DNA of 41,211 nucleotides from Bradyrhizobium jicamae (GCF_001440395.1 NZ_LLXZ01000027.1:22024-63234), one strand, 5' to 3'. Counted from the first letter of the stretch, positions 1 to 8,097 are shown. Notes: a model not told the origin generated them from the letters alone. A program made the numbers and translations.

Positions 1-1576
1 TGAAGACGAAACCGGAGAGCTGCTCGCCGAAATACTGCACCATATCGTTGCGCTCGAACTCGCCATGGACCAGCACGTCGAGCCCGATCTCCTCCTGCCA
101 GCGCACGGTGCGCGCGGTTTCCTCCTTGAGGAACTGCTCGTACTGTGCGTCGGTCAGCTTCCCGTTCGCATGCGCGGCGCGGGCGTTGCGGACATCGGCG
201 GTTTGCGGGAACGAGCCGATCGTCGTCGTCGGGAAGGCCGGTAAGCCGAAGCGCTTGCGCTGAATTTCCGCGCGGCTAGCAAAACCGCTGGTGCGCCGCC
301 GCATGGCGTCGTCAATCGCCGCCATGCGCTTGGCAACCGCAGCGTCATGGATTTTCGGGGAGGTCTGGCGGGCTTTCGCGGCCTTGTCCGAGGCGGCGAG
401 GGCGTCCGCGACGCCTGTTTCGCCCGCGAGTGCCTTCGCCAGCGTCGACAGCTCGGCGATCTTCTGCACGTAGAAGGCAAGCCAGCTTTTGACGTCCGGA
501 TCGAGACCGGTTTCGAGCTCGAGGTCGATCGGCGTATGCAGGAGCGAGCAGGAGGGGGCGATCTGCACGCGGCGCGCGCCGAGCTTTGCAATGACCGGCT
601 TGCAGCCCTCGATCAGCGCCGACAGGTTGGAGCGCCAGACGTTGCGGCCGTCGATGACGCCGAGCGAGATCACGAGGTCGGCGCGGGCGCCGGCTTGGAT
701 CTGGCTCAGTTGTTGCGGCGCGCGGACCAGATCGACATGCAATCCAGCCACCGGAAGCGCCAGTGCGGTTGTGAGGTTGTCGCTGATCGCGCCGAAATAG
801 GTGGCGAGCATGATCTTGATGCCCGGCACATCCTTGGCGCAGCGCGCATAGGCGCGCTGGAGCGCGTTCCGCTCGGTCTCGCTGAGATCGAGCACCAGGC
901 AGGGCTCGTCGATCTGGACCCAGTCGGCGCCCCGCTTTGCCAGCTCCTGGAGAACCTCGACATAGACGGGCAGTAGGCCATCTAGCAGTGACACCGGATC
1001 GAACGCGGCATCGTGGCTCTTGCCGAGCTTCAGGAAGGTGACAGGACCGACCAGCACCGGGCGAGTCTGATAGCCGAGTGCTTTCGCCTCGTCATATTCC
1101 TCGATCGCCTTGTGCGAGGAAAGCTTGAAGGTCTGGCCCTTGTGAAATTCCGGGACCATGTAGTGGTAATTGGTGTCGAACCACTTGGTCATCTCCTGCG
1201 CGGTCGCGCCGTGACCATGATGGGCATGACCGCAGCTGACGTCGTGTGTGTCGCCTTGTGATCCACGCGCCATTGCAAAATAGGTCTCGAGAGAGACCGG
1301 GCCGCCCTTCCAACCGTATGCGTCGGGGATGGCGCCGACCATGACGCTGGTGTCCAGCACCTGGTCATAGAGCGAGAAGTCGTTCGACGGAATGATGGTG
1401 GCGCCGAGCGATTTCTGGCGTGCCCAGTTGGCAGCACGGAGCCCGGCTGCAGTTTCGAGAAGCTCTTTCTCGCTGATCTTGCCGGCCCAGAAGCCTTCGA
1501 GCGCGAGCTTGAGTTCGCGGCGCGGCCCGATGCGGGGCGTGCCAAGTGTTGCGACTGGAAGTGAAGGAGAAGTCAT
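1..1576 (-). CDS. metE: Cobalamin-independent methionine synthase MetE (C-terminal part outside window)
   Basis: MetE transfers the methyl group of 5-methyltetrahydropteroyltri-glutamate to homocysteine, making methionine in the cytoplasm without B12. About 525 residues are visible. The protein opens MTSPSLPVATLGTPRIGPRR, the usual MetE N-terminus with the folate-binding GxPRIGxxRELK segment, and continues through the duplicated barrel into the linker and the start of the catalytic half (FPTTTIGSFPQT, then LVHGEFERNDMVQYFGEQL). The Zn-binding His/Cys residues of the last quarter lie beyond the window edge, so completeness cannot be judged. The ATG at 1576 is the first Met in frame and gives the family N-terminus. 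The gene follows a cobalamin riboswitch, so it is expected to be silenced when B12 allows the MetH route. Confidence 0.95.
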   Translation of the reverse strand, partial: MTSPSLPVATLGTPRIGPRRELKLALEGFWAGKISEKELLETAAGLRAANWARQKSLGATIIPSNDFSLYDQVLDTSVMVGAIPDAYGWKGGPVSLETYFAMARGSQGDTHDVSCGHAHHGHGATAQEMTKWFDTNYHYMVPEFHKGQTFKLSSHKAIEEYDEAKALGYQTRPVLVGPVTFLKLGKSHDAAFDPVSLLDGLLPVYVEVLQELAKRGADWVQIDEPCLVLDLSETERNALQRAYARCAKDVPGIKIMLATYFGAISDNLTTALALPVAGLHVDLVRAPQQLSQIQAGARADLVISLGVIDGRNVWRSNLSALIEGCKPVIAKLGARRVQIAPSCSLLHTPIDLELETGLDPDVKSWLAFYVQKIAELSTLAKALAGETGVADALAASDKAAKARQTSPKIHDAAVAKRMAAIDDAMRRRTSGFASRAEIQRKRFGLPAFPTTTIGSFPQTADVRNARAAHANGKLTDAQYEQFLKEETARTVRWQEEIGLDVLVHGEFERNDMVQYFGEQLSGFVF

Positions 1577-1691
1577 AGCTTTAACCCCATTATGGTGGGG
1601 GCAAAGGCCATGGCGGACGCTGGCAGGGCCGCCGCGGATGCGGCAGCTGCTTGGCGCACCACCGGGACACCCCGCCCGTGGACGATTATGT

Positions 1692-1897
1692 TGTCGGGGC
1701 AGGTCTCCTGGCTCGCGGGTCGTCGCCTGCATCCGGCCTTCCCGAAGCTTTCGCTTCAGTGACACTGATGGATACGGACTCACCGCTTACAGTTGCGGGG
1801 GCAGCGCCGGCATTGCGTCAGTCCGAACTGGACCGGGAGCGCACCGGCTTCCCTCTTAGCTCCGGATCAAGCGGGACCCGGAGAACCTCGACGGTTT
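1692..1897 (-). promoter_or_regulatory. Cobalamin (AdoCbl-type) riboswitch upstream of metE
   Basis: Read on the minus strand, the leader holds the cobalamin riboswitch hallmarks in the right order: a GGGAAGCCGGTG block (about 1847-1858), then the B12-box core GCCCCCGCAACTGTAAGCGG (about 1784-1804), and finally GAGCCAGGAGACCTGCC (about 1697-1713). These elements form the conserved ligand-binding core. It ends about 120 nt before the metE start codon. A GC-rich stretch at about 1655-1685 could be the expression platform; that part is inference. Known behaviour of such leaders is to turn metE off when adenosylcobalamin is plentiful. Confidence 0.9.
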
Positions 1898-2055
1898 CGA
1901 TTATCTGCAACGATGGGGTGCCGTCAACCTCTCAGTTCACTTGTGTTGTGGCATACCGGACAGAACCATCGTTTGAACGATCGAGGAATCGGGCGCACAT
2001 GAGCGTCGATTGACTCCGTGAGCCAGCCCGTTTCTCCGCTCATTCGCGATCCAGT

Positions 2056-2148
2056 GTGCCGAAGTCCAGATCAAAGCGGTTGGAAGAAGCTCGGCAGATC
2101 ATCAAGGATTACGCGGGCGATCAGCTAGAGATCATGAGAAAGCTCTGA
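2056..2148 (+). pseudogene. Possible C-terminal relic of a small helical protein
   Basis: A short plus-strand frame ends in RLEEARQIIKDY followed by AGDQLEIMRKL and a TGA stop. This charged, amphipathic pattern resembles the tail of small conserved rhizobial proteins as I remember them. There is no convincing start or ribosome binding site, so it is at best a remnant among the neighbouring broken genes. The resemblance is from memory and may be chance. Confidence 0.2.
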
Positions 2149-2187
2149 CGACGCGTGAATTAAGGGCGCCGCAGTTGGCGGCCTCTT

Positions 2188-2335
2188 TCAATCGAGTACT
2201 TCATATTCAAAAGCCTCGCCTTCGGGACCGTTTTCCTCGAACGAGGTTTCCGTGCCCTCCAGTAGTGGCGAAGACCTTGACGTGCTCGCGAGCGCCGACC
2301 TGTTTGCTGGTCTTGGTGTAAATAAAGACATTCAT
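2188..2335 (-). pseudogene. Frameshifted small-protein gene (MNVFIYTKTSKQVG family)
   Basis: The minus strand starts ATG at 2335 and reads MNVFIYTKTSKQVGAREHVK then VFAT, after which the frame degrades into an Arg-rich stretch. The other frame, downstream of the same point, reads TSFEENGPEGEAFEYEVLD and ends in TGA at 2188. Joined, the two halves make an acidic protein of about 48 residues, shaped like small hypothetical proteins I recall from Bradyrhizobium (an N-terminal strand plus an EENDPEG-type acidic tail). A single indel near 2250-2265 explains the break. No function is known to me. It lies at the far end of the relic zone next to the dusA integrase. Confidence 0.45.
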
Positions 2336-2455
2336 ATCGGCCCTCTCGATCTCAGGTCTATCCAAACCTAATCCGGAGAAATCTGCTGCTTCATTTGCAT
2401 GACAATAATGGCCGTCATGGCGCACGCAATCAGGCAAGCCAACGCGATCAACAAA

Positions 2456-2572
2456 GCGCGCTGCTTTGAAGACGCGTTCGATGTTGAGATAGCTGTCACG
2501 CGCCCGCGCCGGCCCGAGCAGCACGGCCTCATCGGCCATGGCGAAGTACATCGCGTCGCGGTCGGCCTCGGA
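2456..2572 (-). pseudogene. Fragment of a biotin carboxylase (acyl-CoA carboxylase alpha subunit)
   Basis: About 39 residues contain EADRDAMYF, MADEAVLLGP and RDSYLNIERV in the order and spacing of the N-terminal biotin-carboxylase domain of acyl-CoA carboxylases (the segment just before the HPGYGFLSEN motif). That following motif, the ATP-grasp core and the biotin carrier are all absent; the next residues diverge at once. It is therefore a scrap, not a gene. It sits in frame with two unrelated relics, which makes a misleading 178-codon open frame spanning 2207-2743. Confidence 0.45.
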
Positions 2573-2576
2573 GTCT

Positions 2577-2743
2577 TCATTGATCTCTCTTGAGCTTCCT
2601 CCGCCCCCAGTGATGCTTTTCCTTGACACTGTAAACTCGTGGACGTGGCCACGGTTCAATGCCCGCATGACGCCGATCCGGGCCAATGTTGTCGGGCCGC
2701 CGTTCTCTGCAACAAGGATTAGCGCCTCCATCGCCGCCTGCAA
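2577..2743 (-). pseudogene. Frameshifted small hypothetical protein (AMEALILVAENGGPT ... HHWGRRKLKRDQ)
   Basis: The first half reads MQAAMEALILVAENGGPTTL then ARIGVMRALNRGHV in one frame. The second half, KEKHHWGRRKLKRDQ with a stop at 2577, lies in another. Together they match the shape of a small protein of about 55 residues that I remember as common in Bradyrhizobium, with a helical N-terminus and a WGxRKLxRD tail. An indel near 2630 separates the halves. Its function is unknown to me. Confidence 0.4.
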
Positions 2744-2750
2744 TTCCCGG

Positions 2751-3211
2751 ACCCAAATGCTTCATTGCAAAGCGTGCCAAGCGAACTTCTTCAGCCGACA
2801 CTTCAATGCCGTGCACCGCTGCAGCAAGGGTAGCGACGGTTCTAATGAAGGAGAAATCGATAGCCAATGTTGCCGGCTCGGCACCTTGCTTCGCTCGCGT
2901 CCGACTAAATTCGATTAGTCGCTCGCGTTTAAGCCGGGGCAATGCACTGTTCCCAATGCTTCCCTCAGGGCCTCCAACACGGCGGCCTTGGAGGGCGGGG
3001 AAGGCAGCCGACCTCATGCGTATCTTCGATGTGCAGGTCGATGACGTCACCGAAAGTTCGAGCCTGCACGGCGGCGGCGTGGTTTCGGTGAACCCTTACG
3101 ATCGATATTGCGCTCCATATCGAGCGCCCAGTCGTCGCCATCCTTGCGGCGGCAAAAGGTCTCCGCCGCGTATCGGTTCTTACGACGGGACGACCCAACC
3201 GTCGTGACCCA
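2751..3211 (-). pseudogene. Degenerate, truncated second copy of the dusA-linked integrase
   Basis: Three successive frames on the minus strand align by eye to the N-terminal 165 residues of the intact integrase next door. They are RYAAETFCRRKDGDDWALDM (intact: QYVANTFIRRRDAEEWAIEA), then FGDVIDLHIEDTHEVG (intact: FSDLIALHLDDLAQVG), then LKRERLIEF, GAEPATLAIDFSFIRT and VHGIEVSAEEVRLAR. At least two frameshifts separate the pieces. The homology stops at KHLG, before the catalytic domain, so none of the Arg-His-Arg-His-Tyr residues survive. It is the remains of a related element that integrated earlier at the same place. Confidence 0.75.
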
Positions 3212-3264
3212 TCTGTAGTCCAGGTAGTGTGTTCGTGTCACACCGCGGAGTATAAGTATGCGGC

Positions 3265-4362
3265 CTAATTCGCAGCCAGCGTTGCCATGAATTGCTCCAT
3301 CGAAGGTTGTGAAGCAGTTTGCATTTTGTGCAGGTCTTCGGGCTTTAGATTCGTATAGCGGCGGAGCATCCGCCAATCCTTATGCCCCGTCACCATGGCG
3401 ACCTGCTGTATTGAGAAACCGGCTTCAAAGAGGCGGCTTGTGCCTTCATGTCGTAAATCGTGAAAACACAAATCGTCGAGATCGATAGCGTTGCATGACC
3501 GATGGAATGCAGCTCCAACGGATTTCGAGTGATGGGGGAACACCCGCCCGAGGCCGCGCGTGACAATACGTTGCTCGAGAATGATCTGCCATGCGTCGTA
3601 GCCTGTGGAATTGAGGAGAGGAACTATTTGATGATTTCCGTCCTTTCGTCGCGGGTCCTTGCGATCGCGGACGGTGACCGTTCGCTTCGTCATATCGACA
3701 TCAGTCCATTCTATCCGACAAATCTCGGCCTGGCGCATTGCAGTCGCGACTGCGAAGCGGATAATTCTTCCGAGCGGTATAAACTGTAGGGGATTGCCTT
3801 CAACATATTCAATCAATCGATTCAGTTCGTCCTGCGTGGGACGGCGATCGCGCTCGTTTGATTTTCCCACGAGATCGAGGTGCTTCAGTGCAGCTCGCGC
3901 TAACTGAACACTCTCTACAGAAACTTCGATGCCGTGGACTGACGCAGCGTGCAGTAGGATGGTTCTAATGAAAGAGAGATCAATCGCAAGGGTTGCCGGC
4001 CCGGCTCCTTGCGCTGCTCGCTTCCGTCCGAACTCGATCAATCTTTCGCGGGTTATGTCTTTGAGATTTGCGCGTCCGAGAGAAGTCTTGAGCGCCTTGA
4101 GCACCATGGACTTGGATCGTCGTACAGGCTTACCAACCTGAGCAAGATCGTCGAGATGCAGCGCGATCAAGTCGGAAAAGACACGCGGCTGCTCATGAGG
4201 CCGGGAGCGTGGGGCAGGGCGGCCACGGTCGATTGAGCGCTCCGCCTCGATGGCCCACTCTTCGGCATCGCGTCGCCGGATGAAAGTGTTCGCAACGTAT
4301 TGACGTTTCCTTCTGACCTGAACTCGCCAGCTGCCAGATTTCAGCTTCGTAAATGTCGGCAT
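3265..4362 (-). CDS. Tyrosine recombinase / dusA-associated integrase
   Basis: This is a site-specific integrase of 365 residues with the full tyrosine-recombinase layout. It has a basic N-terminal arm-binding region (LKSGSWRVQVRRKRQYVAN), a helical core-binding domain (about 60-165) and a catalytic domain. In numbering from the ATG at 4362 the catalytic residues are R210 (TAMRQAEICRIEW), H301 and R304 (FHDLRHEGTSR), H327 (VTGHKDW) and the nucleophile Y336 (RRYTNL). An in-frame GTG at 4374 would add four residues; the ATG is preferred because a GGAG lies 11 nt upstream. The gene points away from dusA, whose 5' end begins 150 bp off, the known arrangement of integrases that target dusA. The phased repeats between them may be its arm sites. 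It appears intact, but no cargo genes remain beside it. Confidence 0.92.
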   Translation of the reverse strand: MPTFTKLKSGSWRVQVRRKRQYVANTFIRRRDAEEWAIEAERSIDRGRPAPRSRPHEQPRVFSDLIALHLDDLAQVGKPVRRSKSMVLKALKTSLGRANLKDITRERLIEFGRKRAAQGAGPATLAIDLSFIRTILLHAASVHGIEVSVESVQLARAALKHLDLVGKSNERDRRPTQDELNRLIEYVEGNPLQFIPLGRIIRFAVATAMRQAEICRIEWTDVDMTKRTVTVRDRKDPRRKDGNHQIVPLLNSTGYDAWQIILEQRIVTRGLGRVFPHHSKSVGAAFHRSCNAIDLDDLCFHDLRHEGTSRLFEAGFSIQQVAMVTGHKDWRMLRRYTNLKPEDLHKMQTASQPSMEQFMATLAAN

Positions 4363-4365
4363 TTG

Positions 4366-4472
4366 CGTGTGCACTCCACCCCGAATTCGTGTGCGCTACG
4401 TGTGCACCGGGAGATCAAATGCGGTACAAACGTGTGCAATTTTGGCTAGATTGGAGTGCACACGTGTGCACT
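4366..4472. repeat. Helically phased CGTGTGCA iterons ending in an 18-bp palindrome
   Basis: Five direct copies of CGTGTGC(A/G) start at 4366, 4388, 4399, 4431 and 4463. The start-to-start steps are 22, 11, 32 and 32 bp, close to two, one, three and three helical turns, so all copies face the same side of the DNA. The last copy is half of the perfect palindrome AGTGCACACGTGTGCACT at 4455-4472. The array fills the gap between the integrase start and dusA. It suits arm-type integrase or excisionase sites, or an operator for integrase control; which one cannot be told from sequence. Confidence 0.75.
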
Positions 4473-4511
4473 TGTTCCTGATCTAGTCCATTGAAATAGT
4501 AGGGTAAGTAT

Positions 4512-5507
4512 TTGGAATATCAAGGCTATCGCTTTTCTGTGGCACCCATGATGGATTGGACCGACCGGCATTGCCGTGTCTTCCATCGTCTGATGGGCCG
4601 GCGTGCGCGGCTCTATACCGAGATGCTGACGACCGGCGCCATTATTCATGGCGATCGCAGGCGGCTGCTCGGGTTCGATGCCAGCGAGCATCCGTTGGCG
4701 CTGCAGCTCGGCGGGTCGGTTCCGGATGATCTCGCCATGGCTGCGAAGATCGGCGAAGACTTTGGCTACGATGAAATCAATCTCAATGTCGGCTGTCCCT
4801 CCGACCGGGTGAAGGACGGCCGCTTCGGCGCCTGCCTGATGGCGGAGCCGGCGCTGGTCGCCGACGGCGTTGCCGCGATGAAGCGCGCGGTCAGGATTCC
4901 CGTCACGGTGAAATGCCGGATCGGCATCGACGATCAGGATCCGGAAGTGGCGCTCGACGTGCTGGCGCGCGGTGTGGTCGCGGCCGGCGCGGATGCGCTG
5001 GTCGTGCATGCCCGAAAAGCCTGGCTCAACGGATTGTCCCCGAAGGAAAATCGCGACATCCCGCCGCTCGATTACGACAGGGTCTACCGGCTCAAGGCAG
5101 CGATGCCAGATGTGCCCGTCATCATCAATGGTGGCATCGGCAGCATTGCGGAGGCGAAGCGGCATCTGGACCATGTCGACGGCGTAATGCTGGGGCGGGC
5201 GGCCTATCAGGAGCCGTGGCGCCTGCTCGATGTCGATCCGGAATTGTTCGGCGAGGCGGCGCCTTGCACGACGATGAAGGACGTCTTCGAAGCGATGTTG
5301 CCCTACATCGAAGACCAGTTGTCCCAAGGCGCAAGGCTGCATGCGATGACGCGGCACTTCGTCGGCGCATTTCACGGCGTTCCCGGTGCGCGCGCCTTCC
5401 GCCGCCATCTCGCCGAGAAGGGCGTCAAGCCGGGCGCCGGTGTCGATGTGCTGCGCGATGCGGTTGCGCTGGTCGAGGATCGCGCGGCTGCGTTGGTCGC
5501 GGCGTAA
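4512..5507 (+). CDS. dusA: tRNA-dihydrouridine synthase A (DusA)
   Basis: This FMN enzyme reduces uridines in the D-loop of tRNA (DusA: U20/U20a). The 331 residues show APMMDWTDRHCR at 11-22, the FMN-barrel strands ALQLGGS and NLNVGCPS, the catalytic Cys in GRFGAC108LM, VKCRIGID, HARKAW, NGGI and LGRAAYQEPW. The start is a TTG at 4512 with AGGG about 7 nt upstream. An in-frame TAG at 4500-4502 excludes anything further out, and no ATG exists before MMDW. The first codons and ribosome binding site may therefore have been supplied by the integrated element, since dusA 5' ends are known integration targets. A hairpin terminator follows. Confidence 0.93.
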   Translation: MEYQGYRFSVAPMMDWTDRHCRVFHRLMGRRARLYTEMLTTGAIIHGDRRRLLGFDASEHPLALQLGGSVPDDLAMAAKIGEDFGYDEINLNVGCPSDRVKDGRFGACLMAEPALVADGVAAMKRAVRIPVTVKCRIGIDDQDPEVALDVLARGVVAAGADALVVHARKAWLNGLSPKENRDIPPLDYDRVYRLKAAMPDVPVIINGGIGSIAEAKRHLDHVDGVMLGRAAYQEPWRLLDVDPELFGEAAPCTTMKDVFEAMLPYIEDQLSQGARLHAMTRHFVGAFHGVPGARAFRRHLAEKGVKPGAGVDVLRDAVALVEDRAAALVAA

Positions 5508-5555
5508 ACGTAGCGTTTTCGGTTCGCGTGAAGAAAACGCGTCAAAACTAAAACC

Positions 5556-5585
5556 CGGCTCCGGGGTCAGACTGTCCCGGAGCCG
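5556..5585. terminator. Hairpin between convergent dusA and the MFS gene
   Basis: A perfect 10-bp stem (CGGCTCCGGG / CCCGGAGCCG) with a 10-nt loop lies between the two convergent stop codons. A-rich sequence on its left becomes a T-run on the minus strand, so it can end transcription of the MFS operon and possibly also of dusA. Confidence 0.65.
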
Positions 5586-5609
5586 GACGTTCCGCATCGA
5601 CGCCTCATC

Positions 5610-6986
5610 TCAGGAGGCGGGCTGTGCCACCTTGCGCAAGCCGGCCGTCGCTTCAAGGCTGTTGGAAGCGACCGCCGCCGGCCGCTTCGCCAGCAGGATG
5701 ATCGCGCCGGCGGCGATCGCGGAGATGCCGATCGACAGGAACATCGGCGTCGGGCTCTGGTAGTATTGCTGGAGCGCGCCGGCGACGAACGGGCCGAGAA
5801 TGGCGCCGACGCGCGCAACCCCGAGTTCCATGCCGACCGCGGTGGCACGCACGCCGGTCTCATAGGACGCCGCGGTAAAGTTGTTCAGCACGAACTGCGC
5901 GCCGATAATGAAGAAGCCGGCGGCGGCGACCGAGGTGATGTTGACGAGGTGGTCGTTCATCGCCACCAGCGACAGCACGGCGAGGCCGCCGAACGCCCAC
6001 CAGGTTGCGATCAGCCCACGGCTATAGCCGGACCGGTCGACGAGGTGGCCGAGCACGAGGCCGCCGACGAACGACATGATCTGCATCAGCGCGCCGAAGC
6101 CGAAGCTGGCCGCAAAGGTTTCGCCACGTTGCATCATCACGGTCGGAATCCATCCCGACAGGCCGAAGATGCAGAACAGGCTGAGGAACGCCGACGCCCA
6201 GATCGCGAGCGTGGTCCGGCGATACTTGGTCTGAAGCAGCGTCGCGACCGAATTGACCGGCTTCTCGGACTCTCCCACAGCAATCTCGGCCGATTTGTAG
6301 GCATTGGCGCGCTCCGGACGGAGCTTGGTCAGCATGTCGCGGATTTCGTCGACGCGGCCCTGCAGTGCCAGAAACTTCGGCGATTCCGGCAGCATCAGGT
6401 GCATGAAGGGCAAGAGCAGGAACGACAGCGAGCCGATCCAATAGAGCGACGTCCAGCCGAATACCGGGGTCGCAAACACACCGGCGACACCGGCGAGCGT
6501 CCCGCCCAGCGCCCAGCCGAGGGCTACGCCCCACAGCGCAAACGTGTTCGCCACGCGCCGCGGCGCCAGCTCGTTGATGTAGGTGGTCGCAAGCGGCAGC
6601 AGCACGCCAAGCCCGATGCCGGTCAGGATCCGCAGGATGCAGAACGACAGGAACGAGTCCGCCGAGGTCGCGGTGAGCAAAGTGAAGATGCTGGTGATCC
6701 ACAGACCCCCTAGCAGGGTGCCGCGGCGGCCGAACCGGTCGGCAATGATGCCGTGGATCGCAGCCCCGATCAGGAATCCGACCAGCCCGCTGGAGATCAA
6801 AAGTCCCGCCTGGCCGGCCTGAAGGCCCCATGGTTTTGCGACGTAATGAATGACGTAGGCCGGATTGAACGTGTCGTAGCCGTCGAACAGCGTCAGCAGT
6901 CCCATGATGGCGCCGAGGCGCCAGTGAAATTTTCCGACCTTTGCTTCGGCGAGCTCTTCATGAAGATCGATTGCCTGTGCGGCCAT
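5610..6986 (-). CDS. MFS transporter, aromatic acid:H+ symporter type (GraK-like)
   Basis: This is an inner-membrane permease of 458 residues with 12 predicted membrane segments. After a short cytoplasmic N-terminus, the first helix carries LLTLFDGYDTF, matching the D-containing motif typical of the aromatic acid:H+ symporter group (PcaK/BenK). The loop between helices 2 and 3 has GIIADRFGRRGTLL, the MFS A-motif. The ATG at 6986 is chosen because GGGAGGG sits 8 nt upstream; a further TTG at 7004 overlaps that ribosome binding site. It is the last gene of the leftward resorcylate operon, 45 nt after the decarboxylase, so the likely substrate is gamma-resorcylate or a related hydroxybenzoate. 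Substrate is inferred from context. Confidence 0.88.
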   Translation of the reverse strand: MAAQAIDLHEELAEAKVGKFHWRLGAIMGLLTLFDGYDTFNPAYVIHYVAKPWGLQAGQAGLLISSGLVGFLIGAAIHGIIADRFGRRGTLLGGLWITSIFTLLTATSADSFLSFCILRILTGIGLGVLLPLATTYINELAPRRVANTFALWGVALGWALGGTLAGVAGVFATPVFGWTSLYWIGSLSFLLLPFMHLMLPESPKFLALQGRVDEIRDMLTKLRPERANAYKSAEIAVGESEKPVNSVATLLQTKYRRTTLAIWASAFLSLFCIFGLSGWIPTVMMQRGETFAASFGFGALMQIMSFVGGLVLGHLVDRSGYSRGLIATWWAFGGLAVLSLVAMNDHLVNITSVAAAGFFIIGAQFVLNNFTAASYETGVRATAVGMELGVARVGAILGPFVAGALQQYYQSPTPMFLSIGISAIAAGAIILLAKRPAAVASNSLEATAGLRKVAQPAS

Positions 6987-7031
6987 GGCCGTTTTCCCTC
7001 CCAAGATGGTGATTGTGTCGTGTGAGACCGC

Positions 7032-8057
7032 TTATTCCGCGGCTTGATGGATGCCGTTCCCGGCGACGGTGGTTTCGCCGAGATTGAGCTTGAACAGGTC
7101 GATGGCGTTGCGTCGGCCGATCTTCAAACGGTCGTTCTCGCTGATGCTGGCGCTGTTGAACCAGTCGGAAGCATGATCGACATTTTCGAACGGCCAGTCG
7201 ACCGAGAACAGGATGCGGTCCGCGCCGATCTCCAGAATGGAATCGATCAGCGTTTGCGTGCGGAAATTGCCCGAGGTGGTCAGGAAGAAGTTGGCGTTGA
7301 AATAGTCGCAGATCTTCTTCTTGGCCTTGTGCTTCGGCGGCGCCTTGACCCAGCCGTTGCGATGATCGACGCGCCACATGCTGTAGGGCAGGCCTTCGCC
7401 CATGTGGCCGAGGATGATTTTCAGTTTCGGATAGGCATCGAACAGGCCCGATCCCATCAGGCGCAGCGCATGCACCGCGGTCTCCTGTCCGAACGCCCAG
7501 GTCGGGCCCATCAGCCACGGATGTCCTTCATAGATCGCGCAGTCTTCCGGCAAGGGATTGCGCGGGTGCAGGTAGAAGGGCAGGCCGGTCTCTTCGACCT
7601 TGGCCCAGAACGGCCAGTATTGCGGCAGGTCGTAATAGACGGGACGCTTGCCGTCGCCAATTTGCGAGAAGCCGTTGACCAGCGCGCCGCGGAAGCCGAG
7701 CGTGTTGATGCAGCGCTCGAGCTCCTTGATTGCGAGATCGGGATCCTGCATCGGCAGCGCGGCAAAGGCCTGAAACCGCGACGGCCGCTTCGCCACCTGC
7801 TCGGCAAGGAAGTCGTTGGCGCGGATCGCAATCGCGTTGGCGCGGGCGACATCGGGAATCGCCTGAACCGCCGGCGCGTTCAAGGACAGGATCATCATCT
7901 CGATGCCGTGCTGGTCCATCTGCGCCAGCCGCTTGTCCTGGATGTCAAGCAGGCGGTCCTTCAGTTCAGGCCAATAGGATTCCGGGACGAAGCCCGCTGA
8001 ATCCATCAGCGTGTCCGGAATGGCGAAATGTTCCTCCAATGCGATCTTGCCCTGCAT
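7032..8057 (-). CDS. graF: Gamma-resorcylate (2,6-dihydroxybenzoate) decarboxylase
   Basis: This amidohydrolase-superfamily enzyme converts gamma-resorcylate to resorcinol and CO2 without oxidation. The 341 residues begin MQGKIALEEHFAIPDTLMDS, the signature start of this family. Metal-binding and active-site positions reported for the rhizobial enzyme fall on the same residue numbers here: E8, H10, H164 (FYLH), H218 (LGHMGEG) and D287 (SVDWPFEN). It lies 40 nt downstream of the hydroxylase oxygenase gene and 45 nt upstream of the transporter, so all are likely cotranscribed. GAGGA precedes the ATG. A related decarboxylase with another dihydroxybenzoate preference is the main alternative. Confidence 0.93.
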   Translation of the reverse strand: MQGKIALEEHFAIPDTLMDSAGFVPESYWPELKDRLLDIQDKRLAQMDQHGIEMMILSLNAPAVQAIPDVARANAIAIRANDFLAEQVAKRPSRFQAFAALPMQDPDLAIKELERCINTLGFRGALVNGFSQIGDGKRPVYYDLPQYWPFWAKVEETGLPFYLHPRNPLPEDCAIYEGHPWLMGPTWAFGQETAVHALRLMGSGLFDAYPKLKIILGHMGEGLPYSMWRVDHRNGWVKAPPKHKAKKKICDYFNANFFLTTSGNFRTQTLIDSILEIGADRILFSVDWPFENVDHASDWFNSASISENDRLKIGRRNAIDLFKLNLGETTVAGNGIHQAAE

Positions 8058-8097
8058 GTCGTCCTCGCTGATGTCTGATGTTGGTTAGTACTGTCCC

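Noticed and set aside
2207..2743. 178-residue hypothetical protein
   Set aside because: Its pieces match parts of unrelated proteins that happen to share a frame; treated as separate relics.
3200..4560. A second dusA-like attachment repeat
   Set aside because: I searched by eye for another copy of the dusA 5' coding stretch around CCCATGATGGATTGGAC near the relics and found none, so no att pair can be claimed inside this window.
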